Source of the DNA: Acanthamoeba castellanii str. Neff
Taxonomy: Eukaryota; Discosea; Longamoebia; Acanthamoebidae
Assembly (NCBI RefSeq): GCF_000313135.1
Contig: NW_004457677.1
Location: 11,341-25,663, forward strand
Length of the DNA: 14,323 nt
Direction of reading: 5' to 3'
The number at the start of each line of letters is the position of its first letter. The first letter of the stretch is position 1. This document shows positions 1-8,080 of this stretch, piece after piece. The position numbers and the translations under genes were made by a program. The notes beneath the pieces were generated by a model. That model did not search any database and was not told the DNA's origin. It saw nothing but the letters and a program-made list of their open reading frames with translations.

Positions 1-1052
1 GGCGGCGGGGGGCGGGGCCGCAGCGGGTGCGGAGCTGCGCGGGGAGGGGGCGCCGGCAGGGGGCGGGGGGCGGGAGACGGTCGAGCCCTTGCGCTCGCTC
101 TCGCGTTGCTCCTTCTCCTTCTCCTTCTCCTTGCCCTTGAAGAGGGTCTTCTTCTCGCGCTTCTTGTGGCCCTTGGACGACTCGGTGAGCTCCTTGGGGG
201 CGGTGGTGGCCTCGACGCGCGGGGCGCTCTTGGTGGCCTCGCGCGAGGGGGCGGCCACGGCGCCGTCGTCATCCCCATCTTGAATCTTTTCGCCCCACTG
301 GTTGTAGCGGGTCTTCTTGAGCTTCTTGACCTCGACGGCCTCGTTGGCGCGCCTCAACACGCCGCGCTCATCTTGCTTGGTCTTGCGGCTCTTCTCGCGA
401 CGACGACGGGCCTCCTGGGCCTGGCGCTTCTGCTCGGCGATCCACTCCTCGACGAAGAAGGCCGGGTTGGTGTAATCCTTGATGCACGGACGTCCATCCT
501 CGCGATAGGGATCGAGCGGCGAGAGATCGGGCGGCGGCACGCACTCGGTGTCGTAGACCACCACCGTGGCCGTGGCCCTGGTGCCCGGCGACAGCAGCTG
601 GCAATCCTCCCCGCCCTTCTGCTTGTACTCGCTACCGCCGCGGTTGATGAACTCCTCGGGACCACTACACGTTCATCGTGAACGTTCAATTCAAAATTGA
701 TTGTTGATGTGAGTAGTCGTCGATTGAATTGGAGGGGAGGATTTAAAATATTAATCTTGGGGGGGGGCGTACGTGTTGTGAATGTAGGTCTCGAGATGGG
801 GCAGATAATCGTAGGCGGCCTGGGTGCGGGCGGCCAGGGCCGAAATGCGCTGGGCGTCGTTGGAGAGCTCGCGGTGGAGGTCGGCGTAGAGTTCGTTGGC
901 GTAGGAGAGGAGCGTGGACAGCTGGCCCAGGATGCCCGCCATGGTCTGGTGGCGCACGGCCTGGTGCAGGTCGGCCTTGTCGGACATGGAGGCCACGTAC
1001 CCAAGTCCACATGGGACTCGGCCCCTTTTACCACTCTCTTGTTCAACACCAT
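1..1052 (-). CDS. scar: SCAR/WAVE family actin-nucleation regulator, N-terminal part (partial at left edge)
   Basis: SCAR/WAVE proteins sit in the WAVE complex and, downstream of Rac, activate Arp2/3 at the leading edge. Seen here: an N-terminal helical region (HQTMAGILGQLSTLLSYANE, about 954-895), then a segment reading LSPLDPYREDGRP and YTNPAFFVEEW (about 522-436), which is the hallmark end of the WAVE-homology domain. A Lys/Arg/Glu-rich basic stretch and a proline-rich region follow, open to base 1. The WH2/verprolin-central-acidic end lies outside the window. One intron is clear: donor GTACGC at 772, acceptor TAG at 665, joining in phase. The start is uncertain. MVLNKR at 1052 fits the family N-terminus but is out of frame with the body; MSDKAD at 990 is in frame but lacks the expected first residues. 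Roughly 290 residues are visible. The family call is strong; the exact 5' end is not. Confidence 0.9.
665..772 (-). other. Intron of SCAR gene
   Basis: The coding strand reads CACAAC AC then GTACGC, a homopolymeric C run, an AT-rich middle, and an acceptor ending GTGTAG. Removing it joins HNT to GPEEFINRGG in frame (phase 2). The intron is markedly AT-rich compared with both exons, as is usual here. It also holds a G/C homopolymer of about nine bases, a possible place for sequencing error. Confidence 0.8.
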
Positions 1053-1221
1053 CGCTCTCTTGGCTCAAGTCGTTCTTCAAGATCTTTGGATTGGTGTGGT
1101 CGGGCTCGTTTTTCGTTCGCTTCATTCTTTTTTAATCACAACGTTCACGTGAAAGGGCACGACCAATGGGCGAAGAGCAATAAAAAATAATGTTGTTTTG
1201 GGCCAGTGGTAAAGAACTAGA

Positions 1222-1232
1222 TTTATTTTATT
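1222..1232 (-). terminator. Poly(A) signal overlapping the profilin stop codon
   Basis: On the coding strand the sequence GAATAAAATAAATC holds two AATAAA hexamers, and the TAA stop of the profilin gene is part of the first. This is consistent with the very short gap (about 175 bases) to the SCAR start. Function as a cleavage signal is inferred from the hexamer only. Confidence 0.5.
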
Positions 1233-1632
1233 CGCCCTGGCTGATGAGTGGGTCGGCCAGTGACTCCACGACGCTGGCGGCAGTCTCGTGCTGTTCGCTC
1301 TTATCGTACGTGCCGATGAGGAAAACCTTGTCGGTCTTGACCGCGATGACCCCGCCCCCCTCCGGACCCCTCTGCTTGCCGTAGATGGAGCGGGCGTCGG
1401 CTCGCACCACTTCGTAGTGAACGCCGGCGAGTTGGAAGCCACCGGACTGGACGTGGCTGCTGTTCCTGAACGCGTTGGCCAGCGTCTGGGCCTCGCCCGT
1501 TGACACTCGGAAGCCGGCGGACGCCGCCGAAGGGCCGCCCACCTTCATCGACCCATCGGCGCCCTGGATGACAGCAGCGTGTGCCAAGACGCCCGGCTCC
1601 ATGAGGATGTCCACATACGTTTGTCCTGACAT
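1228..1632 (-). CDS. Divergent profilin paralogue, intronless
   Basis: Profilins bind monomeric actin, polyproline proteins (formins, Ena/VASP, SCAR/WASP) and phosphoinositides in the cytosol. The 134-residue product opens MSGQTYVD and carries AGVHYEVVRAD, RSIYGK, VIAVKT and AASVVESLADPL, in the order and spacing of Acanthamoeba profilins (about 126 residues). An insertion of several residues lies after residue 25 (GSMKVGGPSAASAGF) and another near RGPEGGG. Unlike ordinary profilins it contains no tryptophan. Position 3 is Gly instead of Trp, the second conserved Trp is missing, the Tyr of the C-terminal helix is Pro, and the terminal aromatic residue is Glu. Tyr6 is kept. The frame is intact with good codon usage, so it is not an obvious pseudogene. 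The stop codon is embedded in AATAAAATAAA (coding strand), which looks like a poly(A) signal. Neighbours are Derlin upstream and SCAR downstream, same strand. Confidence 0.92.
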   Translation of the reverse strand: MSGQTYVDILMEPGVLAHAAVIQGADGSMKVGGPSAASAGFRVSTGEAQTLANAFRNSSHVQSGGFQLAGVHYEVVRADARSIYGKQRGPEGGGVIAVKTDKVFLIGTYDKSEQHETAASVVESLADPLISQGE

Positions 1633-1752
1633 GTTGTTCTTTCTGTGCTTTTTAAAAACACTCTTCTCTTTCCTTCGCTAAGCTGAAGTGTCACGCTCAG
1701 TGAAGCTTGGAGAAGAGCTTTTGTACAGCGAGCGGAAGCTTGCATGAGCACC

Positions 1753-2925
1753 TCAATCGTCGTGGAGGTGCTCCCCTTCACCCAAATGCCGAGCCTCTCT
1801 CACTTCAACTTGATCGAAGAACGACTGACTGTGGTGTGGAAGATTCGCATGAGAACCGGCGCTGAGCCAACGTTGACGAGCAGAGGTGGTGGGACATGTG
1901 GCTGAGTTGAGGGTGCGCGTACATGAATCCGGGAGTCTTGAGGAGGCGTCTGCCAGAGATGTTGGGGTAGACATCCTCGAGGAAATAGTAGATGTGACCC
2001 ACGCCAAGACCCAAGAGATCGTAGATGGGGCTCTGGCCCAGCATCACGCCTGACCGAACAAACACGAGGTCTGAGCCAACAGAAGACTCGACACATGACG
2101 CACGAACACGCACGACACGACACGAACACGCGCACAGAGAAGGGGGGGGGTAAGCTTACCAAAGCCGAGGATAACCCAGGGAAGGTAGGGCGCGGTGAAG
2201 GTGAAGAGCCCAAGGAAGCTCATCGTGACATTGGTGTTCCTTCTGCTCCAGACGTATACGATGGCAAAGGCCAGCGAGGGCGCGAGGAAGAGGAGAGAAG
2301 GTGCCTTCGGGATCCAGTACATGGCGCACTGAATCGACTGTACATACGCACAGGGACACGAAGCCAGATGAGGTGATTCAGAACAGCGAGAAAGAGAGCT
2401 ACGAGCACGAATGCGCCATGAATGTTGAGGGGACGAACCACTAGAAGGACTGCACAGAACAGCCACAGGAAAAAGAAGTCGCCGGTGCGGCCGCGGTAGG
2501 ATCCCTCCTCCAGGCGTCTGCTGTGTTGATAGCTGTATGTCGCGTCATGATGGCCTGTACATTAGTAACGCCATCCTCGCGCCACCGCCGCAACCGCTGA
2601 CCAGCGGGGAGGTGTACGCACGTGAAGAACATGTGGAAGACGAAGTTCAAGTTGAAGTAATCGAAGAACAAGAACGTTGTGATTAATCGCCAAAACTGCA
2701 GGAGCGGAAGATGCACGGTCAGTATAGGAGCTGCAGTGCCGCAACGCAGTATTACACAGATGTGTGGCATACCTGGTAGTGCTGCCAGATGGCGTTGAAG
2801 TTCAGATAGAGCTGCAGGGGGCTCACGAATTCAAGCTGCACCGCCAGCGTAGTGAGGCAGCACAGGGTCATGTACGTCCGTGTCACCAAGGGCACGCTCT
2901 TGTACCAGTCCTCAAACGTCGCCAT
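1753..2925 (-). CDS. Derlin (Der1-like), rhomboid-pseudoprotease of ER-associated degradation
   Basis: Derlins are ER membrane proteins that move misfolded proteins to the cytosol and recruit p97/Cdc48. Six exons were assembled: 2925-2773, 2695-2622, 2532-2439, 2337-2160, 2049-1923, 1828-1753 (introns 77-110 bases). The product is 233 residues; human Derlin-2 has 239. Visible family motifs in order: [20 protein letters not shown] (residues 12-31), [68 protein letters not shown] and RLLKTPGF. These cover the WR motif and GxxxG-type helix of the family. The tail ends in [10 protein letters not shown], similar in place and pattern to the p97-binding SHP box of Derlin-1/-2. The last junction (acceptor CACAG at 1829) was chosen for phase and this tail. 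The exon 3 donor could be GTGGTT or GTTCGT. The start ATG at 2925 gives the canonical short N-terminus. Confidence 0.93.
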
Positions 2926-3225
2926 TTTCTGAGATTTTGAGGGGGCGGGGGGTGTGATGCGAGACCTGCCTCCGTCAGCAAGGATGTTTAGGAGGGGAGA
3001 AGGTGCCCAAGACGGATCAATCACCTGTGTCGGCGGGGGGTAGGCTGGGATGCAATGTACTGTTGTTGTAGCGCCAGCAATCTGCTTTTCTTTCTCTTTT
3101 TGGTGACGTCACGCATCCAGCAACGCCCAGAAATTACCGGACGCGATAACATTGCTCTGACGCAGACACCAGCGGTGGGCACTGACGCGAATTGGATCGA
3201 TCTTGTACATCGCAAGAGAGACGAG
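2926..3225. promoter_or_regulatory. Divergent promoter shared by Derlin and STT3
   Basis: Exactly 300 bases separate the two start codons. It holds a G-rich tract (about 2941-2952), a G run near 3036-3041, a pyrimidine-rich stretch (about 3084-3100, TCTGCTTTTCTTTCTCTTTT region) and the palindrome GTGACGTCAC at 3103-3112. There is no convincing TATA box. An open frame enters from 3055 into the STT3 frame, but the ATG at 3226 matches the family start better. Confidence 0.65.
3103..3112. promoter_or_regulatory. CRE/bZIP-type palindrome GTGACGTCAC
   Basis: A perfect 10-base palindrome with the core TGACGTCA, the classical bZIP (CREB/ATF) site, lying 114 bases upstream of the STT3 ATG and 178 bases upstream of the Derlin ATG. 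Binding by a bZIP factor is inference. Confidence 0.5.
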
Positions 3226-6215
3226 ATGTCGTCCACTAAGACCGTGGAGGAGAGGAGGTCCTCGCCGGTGACGCCAGCCACGGAAGGCTTCGGCAGCCTT
3301 TTCAAATTCAAGATCCCCGAGGCCAAGTACGGCGTCCTGTTGACTGCGCTCGCGCTGTCTCTCATTTACATCGATGGTGCGCCCCCTTTCCACTTTCATC
3401 CCTGCCTCATCAGTGTAATTCGCCCCTGTGTGATCTGTGCTGGGGCTGGGCTTATTCGGCATTCTGTACTTGCAGCGTTTGCCACTCGACTCTTCTCGGT
3501 GCTGCGTTTCGAGAGCGTAATCCACGAGTTCGATCCGTACGGGCGCACTCCACCTTGCTGCCATTCTTGCTGCTGATCCATCACTCACCATTGTAGCAAT
3601 TTCGCACCACCACAGGTACTTCAACTTCCGTTCTACCAAGTACCTCGTGTACGAGGGCATCTACGAGTTTTTGAACTGGTTTGATGAGGGCGCGTGGTAT
3701 CCTCTGGGCCGTATCGTGGGTGGCACCGTGTACCCAGGTTCGTTTTCTGAAATCCTTCGATTTTTAGCTCGAAATCAACAATTGGGATCAAATGGATCGC
3801 CTGGCTCACGATTTTCTTCCATTAGGCCTCATGTTCACTGCGGGCGCTGTGTACCACGTGCTCCACGCCCTCAACATCACCATCGACATCAGGAATGTGT
3901 GCGTGTTGCTGGCCCCCTGGTTCGCCTCGAACACTGCCATCGTTACCTACTTCTTCACCAAGGAGATTCACTCCAAGTCGGCCGGTCTCGTTGCGGCAGC
4001 TATGATTGCTGTTGTTCCTGGTAAGCCCCCACCACAAGTGAACTCTTCCTCGTTGGGTGGTGCGGGGGCACTTACATCTATCATCCTTTTCTCTGTCTCA
4101 ATCAGGTTACATCTCGCGTTCGGTCGCTGGTTCGTTTGATAACGAAGGCATTGCCATCTTCGCCCTCATCCTCACCTACTACTGCTGGGTCAAGTCTGTC
4201 AACACCGGCTCGCTCTTCTGGGCTGCCATGTGCTCGCTGTCCTACTTCTACATGGTGTCCGCGTGGGGAGGCTACATCTTCATCATCAACTTGATCCCTC
4301 TGCACGTTCTCACGCTGCTGATCACCGGCCGCTTCTCGAGCCGCCTCTACGTCGCCTACTGCACGGTCTACACCCTCGGCACTCTGCTCTCCATGCAGAT
4401 CAACTTCGTCGGCTTCCAGCCCGTCCAGTCGTCCGAGCACATGGCCGCCCTCGGCGTCTTTGGTCTGCTCCAGCTCTACTGCTTCATCAACTGGCTGCGC
4501 TCGTTCCTGCCCCCCGACTCCTTCCGCATCATCTTCAGGACCGCCATCCTCACCGGTGGTGCCCTTCTCGCCCTCGCTGTCGCCGTCGGCACCTACACCG
4601 GCTGTACGCCTTCTCTTCTCTTCTCTTCTCTGCTCGTTTCTCACAGAGAGTTGGCCAGGCCTTGATCTCACACGTCTTTAACGTTGTCGCGTGAACAGAC
4701 ATTTCGCCCTGGACCGGCAGGTTCTACTCGCTCCTTGACCCCACCTACGCCAAGGACAACATCCCCATCATCGCGTCCGTCTCCGAGCACCAGCCTACCA
4801 CGTGGGCCTCGTTCTTCTTCGACTTGCACTGCCTCGTGTTCCTCTTCCCCGCCGGTCTCTACTTCTGCTTCCGCAAGCTGACCGACGCCAACATCTTCGC
4901 CATCCTCTATGGCGTGACCAGCGTGTACTTCTCTGTACGTACTTCGCAAGGCCGCGTTCTTTTGCCACCAAGACTTGTCAAGCTCACGCTCGGTTCTTCT
5001 CTTTCCATTGAACCATGCGCCGACAGGGTGTGATGGTCCGTTTGATGCTCGTGTTGGCCCCCATCGCTTGCGTCCTCTCGGCCATTGCCATCTCTACCAC
5101 CCTCAAGACCTATTCCAAGTTCTTGAAGAGGAGCCCCAGCGCCAAGCCCAAGAAGGGCGAGGCCGTCTACGCCGGACAGAAGGAGATCGCCTGGGTGGTC
5201 ATCACCGGCATCAGCATCCTCCTCATCTTCTACACCTTCCACTGCACCTGGGTACCCTCCCGCCGCCTCGGCTCGCTGCATCTCGTGGGAGCCTTCAAAC
5301 ACGTCTCTCTCTCTCTCTTTCTTCTGACTTCTGGCTTGGTTGCTTTGGTGATGCTTGTTCAGGTTACCGCCGAGGCCTACTCGTCGCCCTCCATCGTCCT
5401 GGCTGCTCGCGGCCACGGCGGCAGCAAGATCATCTTCGACGACTTCCGTGAGGCCTACTACTGGCTCAGGCAGAACACCAAGGAGGACGCCAGGGTTATG
5501 TCCTGGTGGGATTACGGCTACCAGCTCAGCGCCATGGCCAATCGAACGGTCATCGTGGACAACAACACGTGGAACAACAGTCATATCGCGCAGGTCGGTA
5601 AGGCCATGTCGGCCTACGAGGACGTCGCCTACGATGTCATGCAGAAGCTGGACGTCAACTACGTCCTGGTCATCTTCGGCGGTCTCACCGGCTACTCGTC
5701 CGACGACATCAACAAGTTCCTGTGGATGGTCCGTATCGGTGGTTCGACCGACCCGAGCATCAAGGAGGAGGACTACTACTCCAAGGACAAGAGGTACGTC
5801 GTGTCAAAGGCCTGCATTTTTTCCCTTCACTCAACCTTGAAAGAAACCTAACGCCCGGTTTCTACTCTTAGGTTCACCATCGACCGCCACGGCTCGGACA
5901 AGATGTTGAACTGTCTCATGTACAAGCTCTGCTACTACCGCTTCGGCCAGGTCTACACCGAGCAGGGTACGACCACCACCCAAACAATCCACCATCATGT
6001 CTTGTTCAGCTTGCATTGACTGGTCGACTCACCCTCGCTCGCGCTTGCTTTTTTTTTTATTATCATCTTCAGGCCAACCCCAAGGCTACGATCGTGTGAG
6101 GAATGTGGAGATCGGTAACAAGAACTTCGAGCTCGAGCACCTGGAGGAGGCCTACACCACGCAGCACTGGCTCGTCCGCATCTACAAGGTCCTCCCGCCC
6201 ATGAACCGCGGTTAA
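3226..6215 (+). CDS. stt3: Oligosaccharyltransferase catalytic subunit STT3
   Basis: STT3 transfers the dolichol-linked glycan to Asn in N-X-S/T sequons in the ER lumen. Ten exons: 3226-3376, 3476-3536, 3616-3737, 3826-4020, 4106-4603, 4699-4934, 5027-5251, 5363-5793, 5872-5966, 6073-6215, giving 718 residues (human STT3A is 705). All junctions are GT/AG and close in frame. Catalytic motifs are intact: EFDPY (68-72, metal-binding Asp70), SFDNEG (186-191), SVSEHQP (369-375, Glu372) and WWDYGYQ (544-550), followed by [11 protein letters not shown] multi-helix membrane half (about residues 30-480) is followed by the lumenal domain. The end, [16 protein letters not shown], is the normal family end with a short extension. 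The N-terminus [13 protein letters not shown] is hydrophilic, as expected for a cytosolic start. It faces Derlin across a 300-base promoter. Confidence 0.97.
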
Positions 6216-6534
6216 TCGAACAGCTGCAGCCTCTTCTCCTCCCTCTCCCTTCCCTCTCTCCCATGTGTGTTTGGTGGCTACACCTCCACCACCAACCTCG
6301 CCCCTTTCGCCAATGCAACACTACATCTCCTCCAGCCTTGGTTGGGCCTCAGAGTCGTTCTTGTTGAGCTTTCTTGTTGCATAGCAACCAGTAATGTATT
6401 ACGAAAATGTGAAAAAATAAGTCCCTTCGCAGAACGGCGAAGCAAAGGTGTCGGCGTATTGTCAGACAAGGGATCAACCATGAAATAATAAAAGAGTGTC
6501 GGGGCAGACAACAAACGATAGCTGCACAACAACG
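6216..6534. other. 319-base spacer between STT3 and the next gene, with clustered inverted repeats
   Basis: The first part is pyrimidine-rich (CTCTTCTCCTCCCTCTCCC region, about 6230-6260), typical of a 3' untranslated region. The middle has four short perfect inverted repeats (6376-6388, 6391-6402, 6425-6442, 6459-6469). An AATAAA at 6487-6492 lies only 43 bases before the ATG of the next gene and could end the STT3 transcript. No coding potential with family resemblance was seen. Confidence 0.6.
6376..6469. repeat. Four consecutive inverted repeats
   Basis: GTTGC-ATA-GCAAC (6376-6388), GTAAT-GT-ATTAC (6391-6402), CTTCGC-AGAACG-GCGAAG (6425-6442) and TTGTC-A-GACAA (6459-6469) are each perfect. 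The first two are separated by only two bases. The third forms a stable six-pair hairpin with a six-base loop; the loops of the second and fourth are too short for normal RNA hairpins, so those two are better read as DNA palindromes. Confidence 0.55.
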
Positions 6535-7970
6535 ATGTCGTACATCTATGTGGAGGAAAGCGACCTGGCGTGGGCCGCCCAGCAGGGCCTGGTCGCGCCC
6601 AACGAGGCCACCGCGCTGTGGCCCGCCCTTGTCAAGAGGACGCAGGGCAGGGGCAACCTCAACCTGGCGCAGGTGGCCTTCTACGCCGGCTCGCTGCTCA
6701 TCATCGGCGCCCTCAGCTGGTTCATGACGGTCGTGTGGGCGTCGAGCGAGTTCCTCTTCTTCTTGGCCCTGGCCTACAGTGCCGTTTTCGGCGCGGGCGG
6801 CGTCAAGCTGTGGTTCGATGGGCAGGCGCAGTACGGCGTCCCGCAAGCGGTGGGCGGCCTCTTCGTCACCATCGCCGTGGCCGTGGCGCCCATTGCCACC
6901 TACGCCGCCCAGCGCTACTTCAACGAATGGCCGATTAGTGGTGGAATCTTGATCGAACTGACGCTTGTGGCGGGTGGCGCGCTTGCCTTCTACTTCATCC
7001 GGTTCCCGTTCCTCACAGCCCCCATCGCGGCCGGCCTCTATGGCATGTCCACCGTCGATCTGTCCCAAGCCATCTGGCACCATCCCTCCGTGACGCAGAT
7101 CTGCCTGCTGTCCTTTGCATTCGGTCTCGCGATGGACGCCGTCGCTTTCGGAATCGATCGCCAGAAGTTCAAGCAGGATTACGGCTTCTGGCTCTACCTC
7201 TTCGGCACCGCCTCCAGCTTCGGCGCTCTCACCTGGCTCTTCGGCATCGGCTCCGCCCTGCTCGGTCCCTACAACTGCGGCTACGCCATCTTCTCGGCCC
7301 TCTACATCGTATGCCCTCATCCATCTTTTACAAAGATTTGATTCAAAGCTGGCAGCTTCTCTCAACGACTGGCCGGTCTGCACAGGTGGTGGAGCGCTGG
7401 CGAACCGCCAGAGCCTGGTCGTGTTCGGTTCTCTGGGCGAGGCCGCCTTCGTGCTCTGGCTCACGAACGACCTGTTCTACGACTCGTGGTCGTACCCCTT
7501 CGTCCTGACCGCCGTCGGCCTGCTCATCATCTTCATCGGCATTCAGGTCCAGAAGTACATCTCGAACCGTACGTGATCATCACCTCGACTTCAATGATGG
7601 CTTGTGCCCTTCCCCTTTTTCTTCTTCTTCTACTACTTCTTCTTCAACGATGCTAACCCTACCGCGTCACAATGTAGAGACTGAGGCTGCCCAGCAGAAG
7701 GAGGCCGCGGAGGCCGCCTCGGCTCAGCCCTACCAGCCGCTCTACACGTACGCCACACCATCAATCCCGTGTGCGCACACAGCCACCACCACATTCTAAT
7801 CACCTTGTGTGCGTGTGCATTGCACAATCAACAGGTCGGACGCCAAGGAGATGCAGTTCATGCCGGCCCACTACATGCCGCTCCACATGCAGGCGCCGCC
7901 GCAGCCCTTCTTCTTCGCCATGCCCGCCGCCGCCCCCGTCGTTGCGCAGGCCAAGACCGAAGACGTCTGA
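6535..7970 (+). CDS. Multi-pass membrane protein of a bacterial-type uncharacterised family (DUF2157-like)
   Basis: Function unknown. The N-terminus has a helix (ESDLAWAAQQGLV ... EATALWPAL) and then about ten hydrophobic segments, including FYAGSLLIIGALSWFMTVVW, GGLFVTIAVAVAPIATYAA and RFPFLTAPIAAGLYGMS. Layout and motifs recall bacterial predicted membrane proteins of the DUF2157 type; this is from memory and not certain. Exons: 6535-7308 (774 bases without an intron), about 7349-7568, 7678-7747, 7835-7970, giving about 399 residues. The last two junctions are clean (GTACGT/GTAG and GTACGC/ACAG). The first is uncertain: a 40-base intron (7309-7348) keeps frame, but the better acceptor CACAG at 7385 does not. 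The tail after YISN is soluble: an Ala/Glu/Gln helix, then a Met/Pro-rich end, encoded by the two small exons and not bacterial in look. The ATG at 6535 is preceded by CAACAACG. Confidence 0.78.
7769..7780. repeat. Perfect palindrome GTGTGCGCACAC inside an intron
   Basis: A 12-base perfect palindrome of alternating purine and pyrimidine in the last intron of the DUF2157-like gene (7748-7834). Its right half can also pair with GTGTGC in the GTGTGCGTGTGC stretch near 7807-7818, so the intron could fold into a hairpin. Confidence 0.5.
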
Positions 7971-8080
7971 ACACCATCACCATCAACCCTCATCAACATC
8001 AAGCACTACATTGTGTAACAGTATTGTATTTTTTTATTCATATTTTCCCGACCTGCTGCGTACCATCACCATCATCACCA
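7971..8080. other. 110-base convergent spacer with poly(A) signal for the minus-strand gene
   Basis: It lies between two stop codons of convergent genes. It holds ACC/ATC-rich repeats and, read on the minus strand, AATAAA at 8038-8033, about 45 bases after the sterol dehydrogenase stop. The plus-strand gene has no clear AATAAA before it runs into the opposite gene, so the transcripts probably overlap. Confidence 0.5.

Noticed and set aside
106..681. A leucine/glycine-rich plus-strand open frame at the left edge
   Set aside because: It is antisense to the SCAR coding sequence, which carries clear family motifs.
1805..1922. Unspliced Derlin C-terminus to a stop at 1805
   Set aside because: It gives a His/Ser/Cys-rich tail unlike any Derlin; splicing 1922-1829 gives a family-length protein with an SHP-like end.
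3055..3225. Upstream in-frame extension of STT3 from an ATG at 3055
   Set aside because: It would add a Cys-rich hydrophobic leader over the promoter palindrome; STT3 proteins start with a short cytosolic tail, which the ATG at 3226 gives.
4102..4671. Charged minus-strand open frame within STT3
   Set aside because: Antisense shadow of STT3 exon 5; composition is a mirror of hydrophobic codons.
6349..7464. A 371-residue minus-strand open frame opposite the membrane-protein gene
   Set aside because: It is the antisense shadow of a GC-rich coding exon, with Arg/Gly/Glu-rich composition and no family resemblance.
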